Part shown: positions 9,912-19,718 of the stretch, piece after piece
How positions within the stretch are numbered: the stretch's first letter is position 1
Layout of the letters: the number at the start of each line of letters is the position of its first letter
NCBI GenBank assembly: GCA_001512485.1
Contig: LFRV01000040.1
Location: 1-64,000, forward strand
Origin: Clostridiales bacterium DTU069
GTDB lineage: Bacteria > Bacillota > Clostridia > DSM-8532
Direction of reading: 5' to 3'
DNA length: 64,000 nt
Position numbers and translations under genes: made by a program
The notes under the pieces: model-generated
Databases searched by the model: none
Told to the model about the DNA's origin: nothing
The model's input: only the letters and a program-made list of their open reading frames with translations

Positions 9912-11042
9912 TTAAATTTCCTCGTCCTCCAGAAAATCCGCGATAAGTAAATCTGCAAATTTCCCATAACTTTGCAATCCGTCGGGCTGGTTATTGCTTT
10001 TTAGATAATACTCATTTATATCATCCGCGATTTTTGTAATCTTCTCCCTTTGATGCGCGTCCCAGAAATCCCTTATATTGCGCTGATCGGATTTTATTTC
10101 ATCGCTCAGAAGCGACGATATCTGTTCATATAAATCCGGAGATTGCCTGTATAATTCATTGCCGACATAAGTAATCGCGGACAGGTATCCGGAGTATTGA
10201 AACAATGGATCGGCGTGATTTTTACATGCTAAAAACCCGATATAATTCGCCTCGTCTTCAAAAGTAATGCCCATTTGATGCGCGATTTCGTGGCATGCGG
10301 TGTGCGGCAGCGTGACTAAAGGAGGTTCTATGTTTATGTTTGGCTCGCCCGTTAAAAAGCTGTACACTCCTGCATATCCGGATATAGTTTGAATGCGCGA
10401 AAAAAGAAGCCCCTTTACCTTTACGCGTTTGGAGCGGAAAAAGGGATATATATCGGAAAGCGGCTTGTACCCTTTCCATGCGGTATTTAGTACTGTTCTT
10501 ACCATTTCGCGTCCGGATGTATTTTCATTCGTTAACTGCAGACCGGAACGAATTTCATTTGCACGCAGAACAAGAGCTTTATATGTCGCAGACAATTCAG
10601 AAACCGAATACTTGTTTACCTGAAGGCCGAGCCGGTCTTTTAACGGGACTCGGAAATTATTAAGATTCCATAAGAAGTTAAACAGGAACCACCCTAACGA
10701 TGCTGCAAAAAGAACAAGGGTGACAAAACGCACCGCCTCTTTTACAAAGTTTTTCAGATATATCGAACGTACCAGCCTGAACAGCATGTACACGAAGAAA
10801 AGCACAATCAGCAGTATGAATATTTCATACAGCGAGAACGGAAAAAGGTTTGCAATGCCTGTCTGGATTGCCGAGGTGACAGGGAAAATACCGCGGGAAT
10901 AATATTTTTCAGTAATATCCGGCCGTGAAACGGCCAGCTTTCTTGCCGCAAATGTTAAAACGGCAAGAATTACAGATATAAGCAATATTATACGGATACG
11001 GCTTTTCTTTTTTCTTGCAGACACGCTTACCTGGATATACAT
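9912..11042 (-). CDS. DUF3810-like membrane protein with HExxH motif
   Basis: N-terminal TM helices and a CHEIAHQMGITFEDEANYIGFLAC motif. Confidence 0.75.
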   Translation of the reverse strand: MYIQVSVSARKKKSRIRIILLISVILAVLTFAARKLAVSRPDITEKYYSRGIFPVTSAIQTGIANLFPFSLYEIFILLIVLFFVYMLFRLVRSIYLKNFVKEAVRFVTLVLFAASLGWFLFNFLWNLNNFRVPLKDRLGLQVNKYSVSELSATYKALVLRANEIRSGLQLTNENTSGREMVRTVLNTAWKGYKPLSDIYPFFRSKRVKVKGLLFSRIQTISGYAGVYSFLTGEPNINIEPPLVTLPHTACHEIAHQMGITFEDEANYIGFLACKNHADPLFQYSGYLSAITYVGNELYRQSPDLYEQISSLLSDEIKSDQRNIRDFWDAHQREKITKIADDINEYYLKSNNQPDGLQSYGKFADLLIADFLEDEEI

Positions 11043-11053
11043 AACTGCACCTG

Positions 11054-11785
11054 TTATTTATTAAATATACGTTTTTTAATTGTCAGAATAATAAAACGGG
11101 GCAGATCCATCATCCGCTTATAGCGCCTTGGTTCACGGATAAGCCGGTAAAGCCATTCAAAGCCGAGCTTTCGGATTGTTTCGGGAGCCAGCGATGCTTT
11201 TCCGGCAAATATATCAATAGCTCCGCCTACGCCAATACATACCTTGCAGGACAGCCGGTACATATTACGGTGTATCCAGAATTCCTGTTTTGGGGCTCCC
11301 ATCCCGACAAGTAGGATGTCCGCTCTCGATTCGTTTATCAGTTCAATAATGTGATCTTCTTCATCAGGATTAAAATAACCGTTATGATAACCTGTAATTT
11401 TTACTTTCCCGTATTTCTCCATTATATTTACAGCGGCGATTTCAGCTACTCCGGGACGGCCTCCCAGTATATAAAACCCCACGTTTTTGCCCGCAAAAGT
11501 TTCAAAAAGTTTTTTTGTGAGATCAATTCCCGAAACCTTTTCCTTCAAAGGCGTTCCGAGTATTTTTGAAGCAAGCACGACGCCAGCACCGTCGGGGATC
11601 AAAAGTCCGGCGTTATTAAGAATACTTTTCAGTTCGGGGTCCCTCTGCGCCTGCATGATAATTTCGGAATTAGGAGTGTAGACCGCGTTAATTGAATTGC
11701 CGTTAATCCACTCCATGACTTTTTCAACAGTTTCCCGCATTGTTATATTATTAATGTATACGCCATGAATGTTTACCCTGTCCAT
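11054..11785 (-). CDS. WecG/TagA/CpsF-family glycosyltransferase
   Basis: YTPNSEIIMQAQRDPEL, IPDGAGVVLASKILG, VGMGAPKQEFWIHRN. The ORF to 11932 runs into repeat DNA, so the start is placed at MDRVNIHG (11785). Confidence 0.9.
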   Translation of the reverse strand: MDRVNIHGVYINNITMRETVEKVMEWINGNSINAVYTPNSEIIMQAQRDPELKSILNNAGLLIPDGAGVVLASKILGTPLKEKVSGIDLTKKLFETFAGKNVGFYILGGRPGVAEIAAVNIMEKYGKVKITGYHNGYFNPDEEDHIIELINESRADILLVGMGAPKQEFWIHRNMYRLSCKVCIGVGGAIDIFAGKASLAPETIRKLGFEWLYRLIREPRRYKRMMDLPRFIILTIKKRIFNK

Positions 11786-11890
11786 TTCAAATTCTCCGGT
11801 TTCAACTTTTTTAGCAGCAATTTTAAAAGTCATACTTTTTTCCCCGTTATTATATAACATAATGGCATTTTTTAAAAGGATAAGGCAAAA

Positions 11891-11990
11891 CACCCGAACC
11901 AGAGCCGCGTACCAACAGGAACGCGGCAGCACTGCCTCGACCCGTTAACCACCCGCTGTCTATATGACACTATTTCCGCGGGTCCTGGTT
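11891..11990 (+). repeat. Rearranged partial repeat, copy C
   Basis: CACCCGAACC ... AACCACCCGCTG ... GACACTATTTCCGCGGGTCCTGGTT, the same end motifs as copies A and B, with an extra ~50 bp hairpin-bearing segment. Confidence 0.8.
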
Positions 11991-12095
11991 CATGCTGTTA
12001 AAAAAATAATATAAAAAAGAACAGACGTTTGCATTAGTTCTTTTTAAATTGTATAATTACTGTATGTTTATTTTCGATATATTACCGGAGGGTTT

Positions 12096-14315
12096 ATGGA
12101 ACTGATAGAAGGATTGAATCCGCAGCAAAAAGAAGCAGTTTTGCATACAGAAGGGCCGTTGCTGGTTTTAGCCGGCGCCGGTTCTGGGAAAACGCGCGTA
12201 ATTACCCACCGTATTGCGTATCTTATACAGGAAAAAGGTGTTGCGCCGTGGAATATATTGTCGTTGACGTTTACGAATAAGGCGGCAAAAGAAATGAGAG
12301 ATCGCATCGAAGCGATCATTGGAGCAAGGGTATTGGACATATGGTGCGGTACTTTTCATTCGTGCTGCGTTCGTATTTTGAGAAGAGAAATTGAAAGACT
12401 CGGCTTTAACCGCGACTTTGTCATATATGATACCGATGACCAGGAAACGTTGATAAAAGACTGTCTTGAAAGGCTTGGGTATAACGAAAAAAATTTTCCA
12501 CCAAAACAGATTCTTGCGTATATAGGAAGGGCAAAGGATGAGCTGATTAATCCTGAAGCGTATTCAATTAACGCTGCCTCCGATTTTCGCTTGCGGAAAA
12601 TATCCAATATTTATACATTGTACCAGAAAAAGCTGAAGGCAAACAACGCTCTCGACTTTGATGATATTCTGCTGCATACCCTTAAAATTTTTGACGAAAA
12701 TCCGGATGTTCTTGCGTATTACCAGGAGAAATTTAAATATATTCTTGTCGATGAATATCAGGATACAAACACGGCTCAATATATGCTTGTGTCAATGCTC
12801 GCAAAAAAGCACCGTAATATTTGCGTGGTCGGGGATGACGATCAGTCAATATACGGATGGCGGGGCGCAAATATGCGGAATATACTCGATTTTGAAAAAC
12901 ATTTTCAAGGCTGCCGGGTAATAAAGTTGGAGCAGAATTACCGTTCAACGGAAAGGATTCTTGAGGCGGCAAATAACGTTATAAAAAACAATTTTGGCAG
13001 GAAACCGAAAATACTCTGGACAAAAAACTCGGCAGGAGAGCCGGTATATGTGTATAGGGCATATGACGAAAAGGATGAAGCGGATTTTGCAGCGGGTATG
13101 ATACGGGACGCTGTTACACGCGGAGAAAATGAGTACGGTGATTTTGCCGTATTATATCGTATTAACGCTCAATCCCGCGTATTTGAAGACGCTTTTATCA
13201 GGATGGGGGTTCCTTACAGACTTATAGGCGCGCACAGGTTCTATGACAGGAGAGAAATAAAAGATATAATTGCCTACCTTAGGGCAGTAAATAACCCGCA
13301 TGATGATATCAGCCTTAAACGCATTATAAATGTTCCAAGAAGAGGGATAGGAAAAGTAACTCTCGACAGGGCAGAGCAGCTTGCATACGATAATGGCGTC
13401 AGCATTTACTCAATTTTAAAGGAAGCTTACAGGATAAACGAGTTGGCAAGAGCATCGGCTAAAATAAAGAGTTTTGTCGAATTGCTCGTGAACCTTAGGA
13501 CGCTTGCGGAATACCTTGATTTAACCGAATTAATTAAAGAGGTAATAGACCAAAGCGGGATAGTTAAGGAACTTGAACAGGAAGATACCGTAGAAGCAAG
13601 AACCAGAATAGAAAATATACGGGAATTCCAATCCGTTGTGTTGGATTTTGTACGAAACAGCGAGGAGGAAAATCCCGGTCTAAATGATTTTCTGGCTCAT
13701 GTTTCGCTTATTGCCGATGTTGACAATATGGACAATGGACAGGATAAGGTTGTGCTAATGACGATGCACAGCGCGAAAGGGCTTGAATTTCCGGTTGTTT
13801 TCCTCGCCGGCATGGAGGAAGGCGTTTTCCCGAGCTACCGTTCAATAGGTGAAGAAAGCGAGATGGAGGAAGAGCGCAGGCTGTGTTATGTTGGCATTAC
13901 ACGCGCAAAAGAAAAGCTTTTCCTTACTTTGGCAAAATCCAGAACTCTTTTCGGGAATACAACATATAACAGGCAATCACGTTTTATTGATGAGATACCG
14001 GAGGACCTTTTGAAATATGTCGGCGAAAACGGCTGTGTTTTTAACAGTAATACCGGCAAACCGGTTATCAGGCAGGTTGGCGCAGATGAGTGGAAACAGC
14101 GCACGGCGTCTTTTATTAAAGCGGAGGAATTAAATATTGACGAACTGGTTGTAGGAACCAGGGTAATACACAAAAAGTTCGGTACCGGCACTATAACGGC
14201 AAGGGAGCAGGAAGGCAACGATTTCAAGCTTGAAATAAATTTTGACGGGCTTGGGATGAAAAGGCTGATGGCTTCGTTCGCAAAACTGAAATCCGCGCCT
14301 TCGGACAATATGTAA
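12096..14315 (+). CDS. pcrA: UvrD/PcrA-family ATP-dependent DNA helicase
   Basis: LNPQQKEAV, AGAGSGKTRVITHRIAYL, VDEYQDTN, GDDDQSIYGWRGA, MTMHSAKGLEFPVVFLAGMEEG. Confidence 0.96.
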   Translation: MELIEGLNPQQKEAVLHTEGPLLVLAGAGSGKTRVITHRIAYLIQEKGVAPWNILSLTFTNKAAKEMRDRIEAIIGARVLDIWCGTFHSCCVRILRREIERLGFNRDFVIYDTDDQETLIKDCLERLGYNEKNFPPKQILAYIGRAKDELINPEAYSINAASDFRLRKISNIYTLYQKKLKANNALDFDDILLHTLKIFDENPDVLAYYQEKFKYILVDEYQDTNTAQYMLVSMLAKKHRNICVVGDDDQSIYGWRGANMRNILDFEKHFQGCRVIKLEQNYRSTERILEAANNVIKNNFGRKPKILWTKNSAGEPVYVYRAYDEKDEADFAAGMIRDAVTRGENEYGDFAVLYRINAQSRVFEDAFIRMGVPYRLIGAHRFYDRREIKDIIAYLRAVNNPHDDISLKRIINVPRRGIGKVTLDRAEQLAYDNGVSIYSILKEAYRINELARASAKIKSFVELLVNLRTLAEYLDLTELIKEVIDQSGIVKELEQEDTVEARTRIENIREFQSVVLDFVRNSEEENPGLNDFLAHVSLIADVDNMDNGQDKVVLMTMHSAKGLEFPVVFLAGMEEGVFPSYRSIGEESEMEEERRLCYVGITRAKEKLFLTLAKSRTLFGNTTYNRQSRFIDEIPEDLLKYVGENGCVFNSNTGKPVIRQVGADEWKQRTASFIKAEELNIDELVVGTRVIHKKFGTGTITAREQEGNDFKLEINFDGLGMKRLMASFAKLKSAPSDNM

Positions 14316-14428
14316 GCCATGCCTCTATCCGTTTTGACATCATATGTATCCCCTGAAATACAGTGTGTGAATTTTCATAAAAACCGTGAATAATTTCATG
14401 CCTGAAGGATAAGATATGTTCCGAGGGA

Positions 14429-14650
14429 GTGATCGACTTGAGTGAAACATTGACACAGGAACAACTTAAACTTATAGGTGAAAATTGCAGCCAGTACAGG
14501 CCGGTAAGCCAGGGTTATTCGGTAGTAATGGGAATAAATGTGGATGAGGGGATATCCTGCGGTACATGCAGGTATTGGTCAGGTTCGGAATGCGTTATAG
14601 ACGCGCTTGATAATGTTGCGGTTAATCTGGGCATACTTCCGGAAGAATAA
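14429..14650 (+). CDS. Small Cys-containing hypothetical protein
   Basis: 73 aa with SCGTCRYWSGSECVIDAL; GAGGGAG-like RBS upstream. Confidence 0.6.
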   Translation: MIDLSETLTQEQLKLIGENCSQYRPVSQGYSVVMGINVDEGISCGTCRYWSGSECVIDALDNVAVNLGILPEE

Positions 14651-14725
14651 GAATTAATACCTTTGGAATTTATACCGTAATTAATTACCATTTCACATAT
14701 AAACAGAATACACCGGTACGTAATT

Positions 14726-14799
14726 TGTCGCGGACCGCATCCGGATTATTTCCGGAAAAGCGCAATACGACAGGTTAAGACAATTGATCCATGTATAAT
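14726..14799 (+). promoter_or_regulatory. Candidate Spo0A-dependent spoIIE promoter
   Basis: TGTCGCG (14726) and TACGACA (14766-14772) resemble 0A boxes. TATAAT at 14794-14799 lies 21 nt after the second box. Confidence 0.45.
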
Positions 14800-14834
14800 C
14801 TAGTCATACTAATGATAAACCGGGGGTCTGTTTT

Positions 14835-17198
14835 ATGAGAAATTTCACTTCTGCTCAGAAAGCGCCGGCATCCGGCAGTAAAAAAGTCCATTTCGCGGAA
14901 CAGCTAAAAGCATTAACGATATTTGATATACTATCGTGCATTTTTTGCGGAGTTTTGTCCAGAGGCACATTTTTTGGAACTGTCAGCCCGTTTGGTCTTG
15001 CTTTATATGCCGCATATTCCGGAAACGGTTTTGCAAAAGCGATTATGACGATTTCAATAATCTCTTTCAACTTATTCGGCGGAGATTTTCTTAAAGCATT
15101 AAAACAGACTGCGACGATATTTTTATTTGAATGGCTTATTATCCTGTTTAAAAAAAACAGCAAAGAAGCGGGCCATATCGGAAAAGCGTTCTTTATGGCG
15201 GTATCATCCGCCATTACGGGTATATTAGTATTTTTAATAAACGGCCAGCTTATGCTTGAATTCGTTTTTATTCTTATTAATGTGATGCTTATCGCCGCAG
15301 CTTCTCCGATTATTTCACTCGTTATCGAAGAAAAGGCAGGTACAAAAGAATACCAGGAACGAAATCACCTGAAACTGCTTGGTTTTTTGATTCTTTTAAG
15401 CGCATTTTTGCTTGGCATATCGGGATTCAGCATTTTTGGCATACAAGCCGATGCGGTAATGGCCGGCATTTGCGTACTTATGCTCGCGAGACATTTTGAT
15501 CCGGGCATTGCAGCATGTGCGGGCGCAATAGCCGGGATTTCCGTTTCCCGCGGCGGTATTGCCGAATTAACATCATTAGCCGGGGTATACGCGATTACCG
15601 GTATGACGGCGGGTATATTAAAAAAGTCTAAAATGGCTTCAGGTATTGCGTTTTTTATAATCCAGGCTGTTGTCATTATCCTTTCAAAAGAATATTTTAC
15701 CGGTTGGGCGGAAATTGTTATACCGACAGTTTTATTCATACTGCTCCCTGATATAAAACCTGGAAGAATTCATGCGTTAAAGTGTCATATCGGCGAATAT
15801 GACGATGAAACACAAAAGGTAAACAGGGTTAAAAGCATTGTTACAAAAAAGTTGTCCGATATATCAAAAGCTCTTATAAGACTAGCAAATACGGTTGAAA
15901 AACAGATTAAAGACAGACTTGGCGGGCAGGAAATAAACGCGAACGCGGTAATTGAACAGCTTACGGCCGAAGTTTGCAGCCAATGCGCAAAAGGTTCGTC
16001 CTGTTGGGATATGGGACTGGTGAATACATATAAAACGGTGATATGTATTGCTTCACGTCTGGAGGAAGGTACGACGGCACATAAAGAGCATATGAAAGAT
16101 CTGGGCAGGTTTTGCGCAAAACCCTCCGCGGTTTTGGAGGCGCTCTCGAAAATTATTGAAATAAAAAGAATAGAGAAAATATGGCAGGGGATAGTTTATG
16201 ACAGCATAAGCATAATTCCGGAACAAATATACGGTATGTCCGAAATTATAAAAACGATATCGGGCGGATTTTTCCGAGAGATAGCACACCATGCCGAAGA
16301 AGAAAAAAAGATTAAAAAAGCTTTAACAAAAAAAGGATATTTGATTACTAATGTTGAGGTCAATAAAAACCGATGCGGCAGATTTACATGCGAAATTCAG
16401 GTTGAAGGCTGCCGCGGAAGGAAAGATTGCATAAAGAGCATTGAGACAGTTACTTCCGGGATATTGGGTTTACCAATGAAAGTTGAAGAAGGCGAATGCA
16501 AGGATCGGGGAAAGGAAAACTGCTTTCTTTTTTTAAAGGAGAAAGAAGTTCTTGGAGTCACTACAGGAATAGCAAGGGTTAAAAAAAATAAATCAGGTGT
16601 TTCGGGAGATTCATTTACCTTCCTGAAAACACGTGACGGGGAATATGTTGTGGCAATAAGCGACGGAATGGGCAGCGGCAGTGAAGCGAACAGGCTCAGC
16701 GAAACAACAATTGGCCTTTTGGAACAGCTTATTGACTGCGGACTTTCAATCCGCGACAGTCTTCGTATGATAAACATAATGATGAGTATGAATCCTGAAA
16801 AATACTCAACAGTGGATATTTCAGTTATTGATTTATACAGCGGTAATACCGAGTTTTACAAAATGGGAGCTGTTCCAAGCATTATTGCGAACGGAAAAGA
16901 TATAGAGTTAATACAAACGGACAATCTCCCCGCAGGTTTTTTAACTGACAGCGCGGTACGGCCCGAAAAACGGAAAATATCCGATGGGGAATTTGTTATT
17001 ATGATGACCGATGGTTTGTATGATCGTCTCAACGGTTCGAGCGGTAAGAACATGATCAAAAGGGCAATAGTCCGAGAAAACACGCTGAACCCTCAGGAAC
17101 TGGCGGAACATTTATTGGAAAAAGCCTGTTCAGGTAAAAAAGCCATTACCGATGATATGACGGTTATAATCACAAAGCTTTGGCGAAAAACCGGCTGA
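14835..17198 (+). CDS. spoIIE: Stage II sporulation protein E (SpoIIE)
   Basis: Multi-TM N-terminus and PP2C-like phosphatase motifs (VVAISDGMGSGSEANRLSE, FVIMMTDGLYD); length and organisation fit SpoIIE. Confidence 0.93.
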   Translation: MRNFTSAQKAPASGSKKVHFAEQLKALTIFDILSCIFCGVLSRGTFFGTVSPFGLALYAAYSGNGFAKAIMTISIISFNLFGGDFLKALKQTATIFLFEWLIILFKKNSKEAGHIGKAFFMAVSSAITGILVFLINGQLMLEFVFILINVMLIAAASPIISLVIEEKAGTKEYQERNHLKLLGFLILLSAFLLGISGFSIFGIQADAVMAGICVLMLARHFDPGIAACAGAIAGISVSRGGIAELTSLAGVYAITGMTAGILKKSKMASGIAFFIIQAVVIILSKEYFTGWAEIVIPTVLFILLPDIKPGRIHALKCHIGEYDDETQKVNRVKSIVTKKLSDISKALIRLANTVEKQIKDRLGGQEINANAVIEQLTAEVCSQCAKGSSCWDMGLVNTYKTVICIASRLEEGTTAHKEHMKDLGRFCAKPSAVLEALSKIIEIKRIEKIWQGIVYDSISIIPEQIYGMSEIIKTISGGFFREIAHHAEEEKKIKKALTKKGYLITNVEVNKNRCGRFTCEIQVEGCRGRKDCIKSIETVTSGILGLPMKVEEGECKDRGKENCFLFLKEKEVLGVTTGIARVKKNKSGVSGDSFTFLKTRDGEYVVAISDGMGSGSEANRLSETTIGLLEQLIDCGLSIRDSLRMINIMMSMNPEKYSTVDISVIDLYSGNTEFYKMGAVPSIIANGKDIELIQTDNLPAGFLTDSAVRPEKRKISDGEFVIMMTDGLYDRLNGSSGKNMIKRAIVRENTLNPQELAEHLLEKACSGKKAITDDMTVIITKLWRKTG

Positions 17199-17211
17199 TA
17201 TCAGGATAGTG

Positions 17212-18615
17212 TTATCCTACCGCCCGAATTTTTTTTTCCTGAAGGAACATATTACCGATTTGATCAACATTCCCGGCGCCCATTGTAAGAATTAAATCGC
17301 CGGGTGAAGAATCCTGTATAAGACGATTTACAATATCGTTAAACGATGCGATATATACTGCGTTATTAGTAACACTGTTAATATTTTTTACGAGATTCGA
17401 TGCGTCCACTTTCCCGGTGTTTTTCTCCCTGGCCGCATATATATCCGTTATATAAACACGGTCGGCAAATGCAAAGGCTTTTGAAAACTGTTCCATAAGT
17501 TCCGATGTTCTTGAGTAAGTGTGCGGTTGGAACACACAAAGGATTTTTCCGTGAGTACAGCTTTTTGCAGCCTTTAGTGTTGCGACTATTTCGGTAGGAT
17601 GATGGGCATAATCGTCAACAACCCGTATCCCGTCAACCACTCCCTTATGCTCAAAACGGCGGCGCGGGCTTTTAAACCTGGCAAGTGTCTTCTTAACAAT
17701 ATCTACCGGAATATCGAGCAAATGGCATACGGCGAAACAGGCCAGGCTGTTCGAAACGTTATGCAAACCCGGTATTCCCAATTTCAAGCGGAATAAATTC
17801 TTTTTGTTGTGAACGACACTGAATGATGCAAAACCATTGTCGTCGAATGTAATTTTTCTTGCCGTCCAATTGGCTTCCGGGGAGGTTAATCCGTATGACA
17901 CTGCCCGTCGGCCAAGCTTTTTCATTATTAATGACACGCGCTCGTCATCGGCATTTCCGACAAAAAAGCCTTTTTGCTGTATTTGATCGGCAAAGCAGGA
18001 AAATGACAGCTGAATATGCTCTATATCGCGAAAATAATCGAGATGATCCGGTTCAATATTTAAAACAACCCCAACATAAGGCCTGAATTTCAGAAAACTG
18101 TCTTTATACTCGCATGCTTCCGTTACGAAATACCCGGATTTGCCGATGCGGGTGGTTCCGCCGATTGAATCCAGAATTCCGCCTATATGAACGGCAGGAT
18201 CTTTCTCTGCTTCAATAAGGCAGGAAGATATCATTGATGTCGTTGTTGTTTTCCCGTGGGTACCTGAAATCGCAATGCTGTATTCGTACATTTTCATAAT
18301 TTCGCCAAGCAGTTCGGCCCTTGATATTACCGGAATACCTTTACTTCTTGCCGCTTCCAGTTCAGGATGGTTGTAAGGCATTGCGGCGGTATAGACAACC
18401 AATTTCTGATTTGTTATATTTGATGGCTCCTGAATCAGTGAAATAGGAACATTTTTCATTTTTAACCGTTCCACATTGGGAGAATAATTAATATCGGAAC
18501 CTGTAACATTGATACCAAGACTCAACAGGATTTCAGACAGGCCGCTCATGCTTATTCCGCCTATGCCGACCATATGAACGGTATGGCCAATCAAATTTTG
18601 TAAAAGACTATCCAT
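17212..18615 (-). CDS. murC: UDP-N-acetylmuramate--L-alanine ligase
   Basis: HMVGIGGISMSGLSEIL, ISGTHGKTTTTSMISS, VDDYAHHPTEI. Confidence 0.96.
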   Translation of the reverse strand: MDSLLQNLIGHTVHMVGIGGISMSGLSEILLSLGINVTGSDINYSPNVERLKMKNVPISLIQEPSNITNQKLVVYTAAMPYNHPELEAARSKGIPVISRAELLGEIMKMYEYSIAISGTHGKTTTTSMISSCLIEAEKDPAVHIGGILDSIGGTTRIGKSGYFVTEACEYKDSFLKFRPYVGVVLNIEPDHLDYFRDIEHIQLSFSCFADQIQQKGFFVGNADDERVSLIMKKLGRRAVSYGLTSPEANWTARKITFDDNGFASFSVVHNKKNLFRLKLGIPGLHNVSNSLACFAVCHLLDIPVDIVKKTLARFKSPRRRFEHKGVVDGIRVVDDYAHHPTEIVATLKAAKSCTHGKILCVFQPHTYSRTSELMEQFSKAFAFADRVYITDIYAAREKNTGKVDASNLVKNINSVTNNAVYIASFNDIVNRLIQDSSPGDLILTMGAGNVDQIGNMFLQEKKIRAVG

Positions 18616-18901
18616 AAATTATACCTCTGTTTCACCGCAAAAGGTTCTACACGTTCTATTATACCCAAATGCCCGGTATTTAACGCATTAACCGGAACTC
18701 AATAAGATTATACTATACATAGGGCGGTCAAACAATAGAAAGGCTTTTAAGCAGTTTGGTTTTTTCCTCTGCACGGATTTAAGCGGCATTATACTGGCTC
18801 CTTTTGTGTTTAATTCGGTCAATATTCATTATATGCATATGATATATTATATTTACATTCACATCTGCAATAAAAATTATGATATATTTTATAAAAAAAG
18901 A

Positions 18902-18927
18902 AGGAATTTTTAAATTTATGGCGAATA
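18902..18927 (+). promoter_or_regulatory. Candidate SigH promoter of spoVG
   Basis: AGGAATT - 14 nt - GAATA, about 100 nt upstream of spoVG; fits the SigH pattern AGGAWWT-N14-GAAT. Confidence 0.6.
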
Positions 18928-19028
18928 ATACTCTATAACGGAAAATTTAGGTATTACTGTGCAGTTAACTTGCTGGAAGCCGATATTTTCCGTAACCACA
19001 ACATTAGGATACGGAAGGTGATACAGAG

Positions 19029-19340
19029 ATGGAGATTACAGACATCCGCATTAGAAGAATTGATTCGGAAGGGAAAATGAAGGCTGTTGTTTCAGTGACA
19101 TTCGACAATGAATTCGTGGTGCACGATATTAAAATTATTGAAAGTCAAAGTGGCCTGTTCATTGCGATGCCAAGCAGAAAAACACCGAGCGGAGAATTCA
19201 GGGATATAGCGCACCCGATTCATTCTGAAGCCCGTTCCACAATTCAATCCGCAATTCTTGAAAGATATCACACCATGCTGGTGGAAGAGGAAACAGGAGC
19301 AACAGAAGAAAAAGTTCCAATGGCTGAAACAGAAGAATAG
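19029..19340 (+). CDS. spoVG: Septation protein SpoVG
   Basis: [38 protein letters not shown]...[23 protein letters not shown]. Confidence 0.97.
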   Translation: MEITDIRIRRIDSEGKMKAVVSVTFDNEFVVHDIKIIESQSGLFIAMPSRKTPSGEFRDIAHPIHSEARSTIQSAILERYHTMLVEEETGATEEKVPMAETEE

Positions 19341-19356
19341 GTTTATAAGAAACAGA

Positions 19357-19389
19357 AAGGCACTTGCTGATTGTAAGTGTCTTATTTTT
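19357..19389 (+). terminator. Rho-independent terminator of spoVG
   Basis: GGCACTTGC-TGATT-GTAAGTGTC hairpin followed by TTATTTTTG. Confidence 0.75.
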
Positions 19390-19718
19390 GTCCGAAAATT
19401 AACATCAAGCATGGATGATTTTCAATTATTAAGGTTCTCATTCATCTGCCGGAATAACTGGGGAGAATGCCTGACTACACGTTATGCAGTGCTGGACAGA
19501 TGAAAGCGCGGTGAAGCGAAAACGGCACAGAGGCGGCATTACCGAATAAAAAAGGTGATTATTGAAATATTATATCAAACATGAGAGAATTATTATTGTC
19601 CGGTTTTGTTTTATTGGGTTTTTACAAAAAATATTAAATTATTTATGTTGTATTTTAACTCTTTATTTAATAGTATGCTGTATAATGGGTATATGGAAAC
19701 CGAAAGGGGTCTTCGTTA

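Noticed and set aside
11786-11932. 49-residue N-terminal extension of the glycosyltransferase
   Set aside because: Runs into repeat copy C and is not family-like; ATG 11785 starts the conserved domain.
14855-17083. Long antisense ORFs inside spoIIE, and similar ones in tig, clpX, his and mfd genes
   Set aside because: Shadow ORFs opposite confidently identified genes, with no RBS or recognisable domains.
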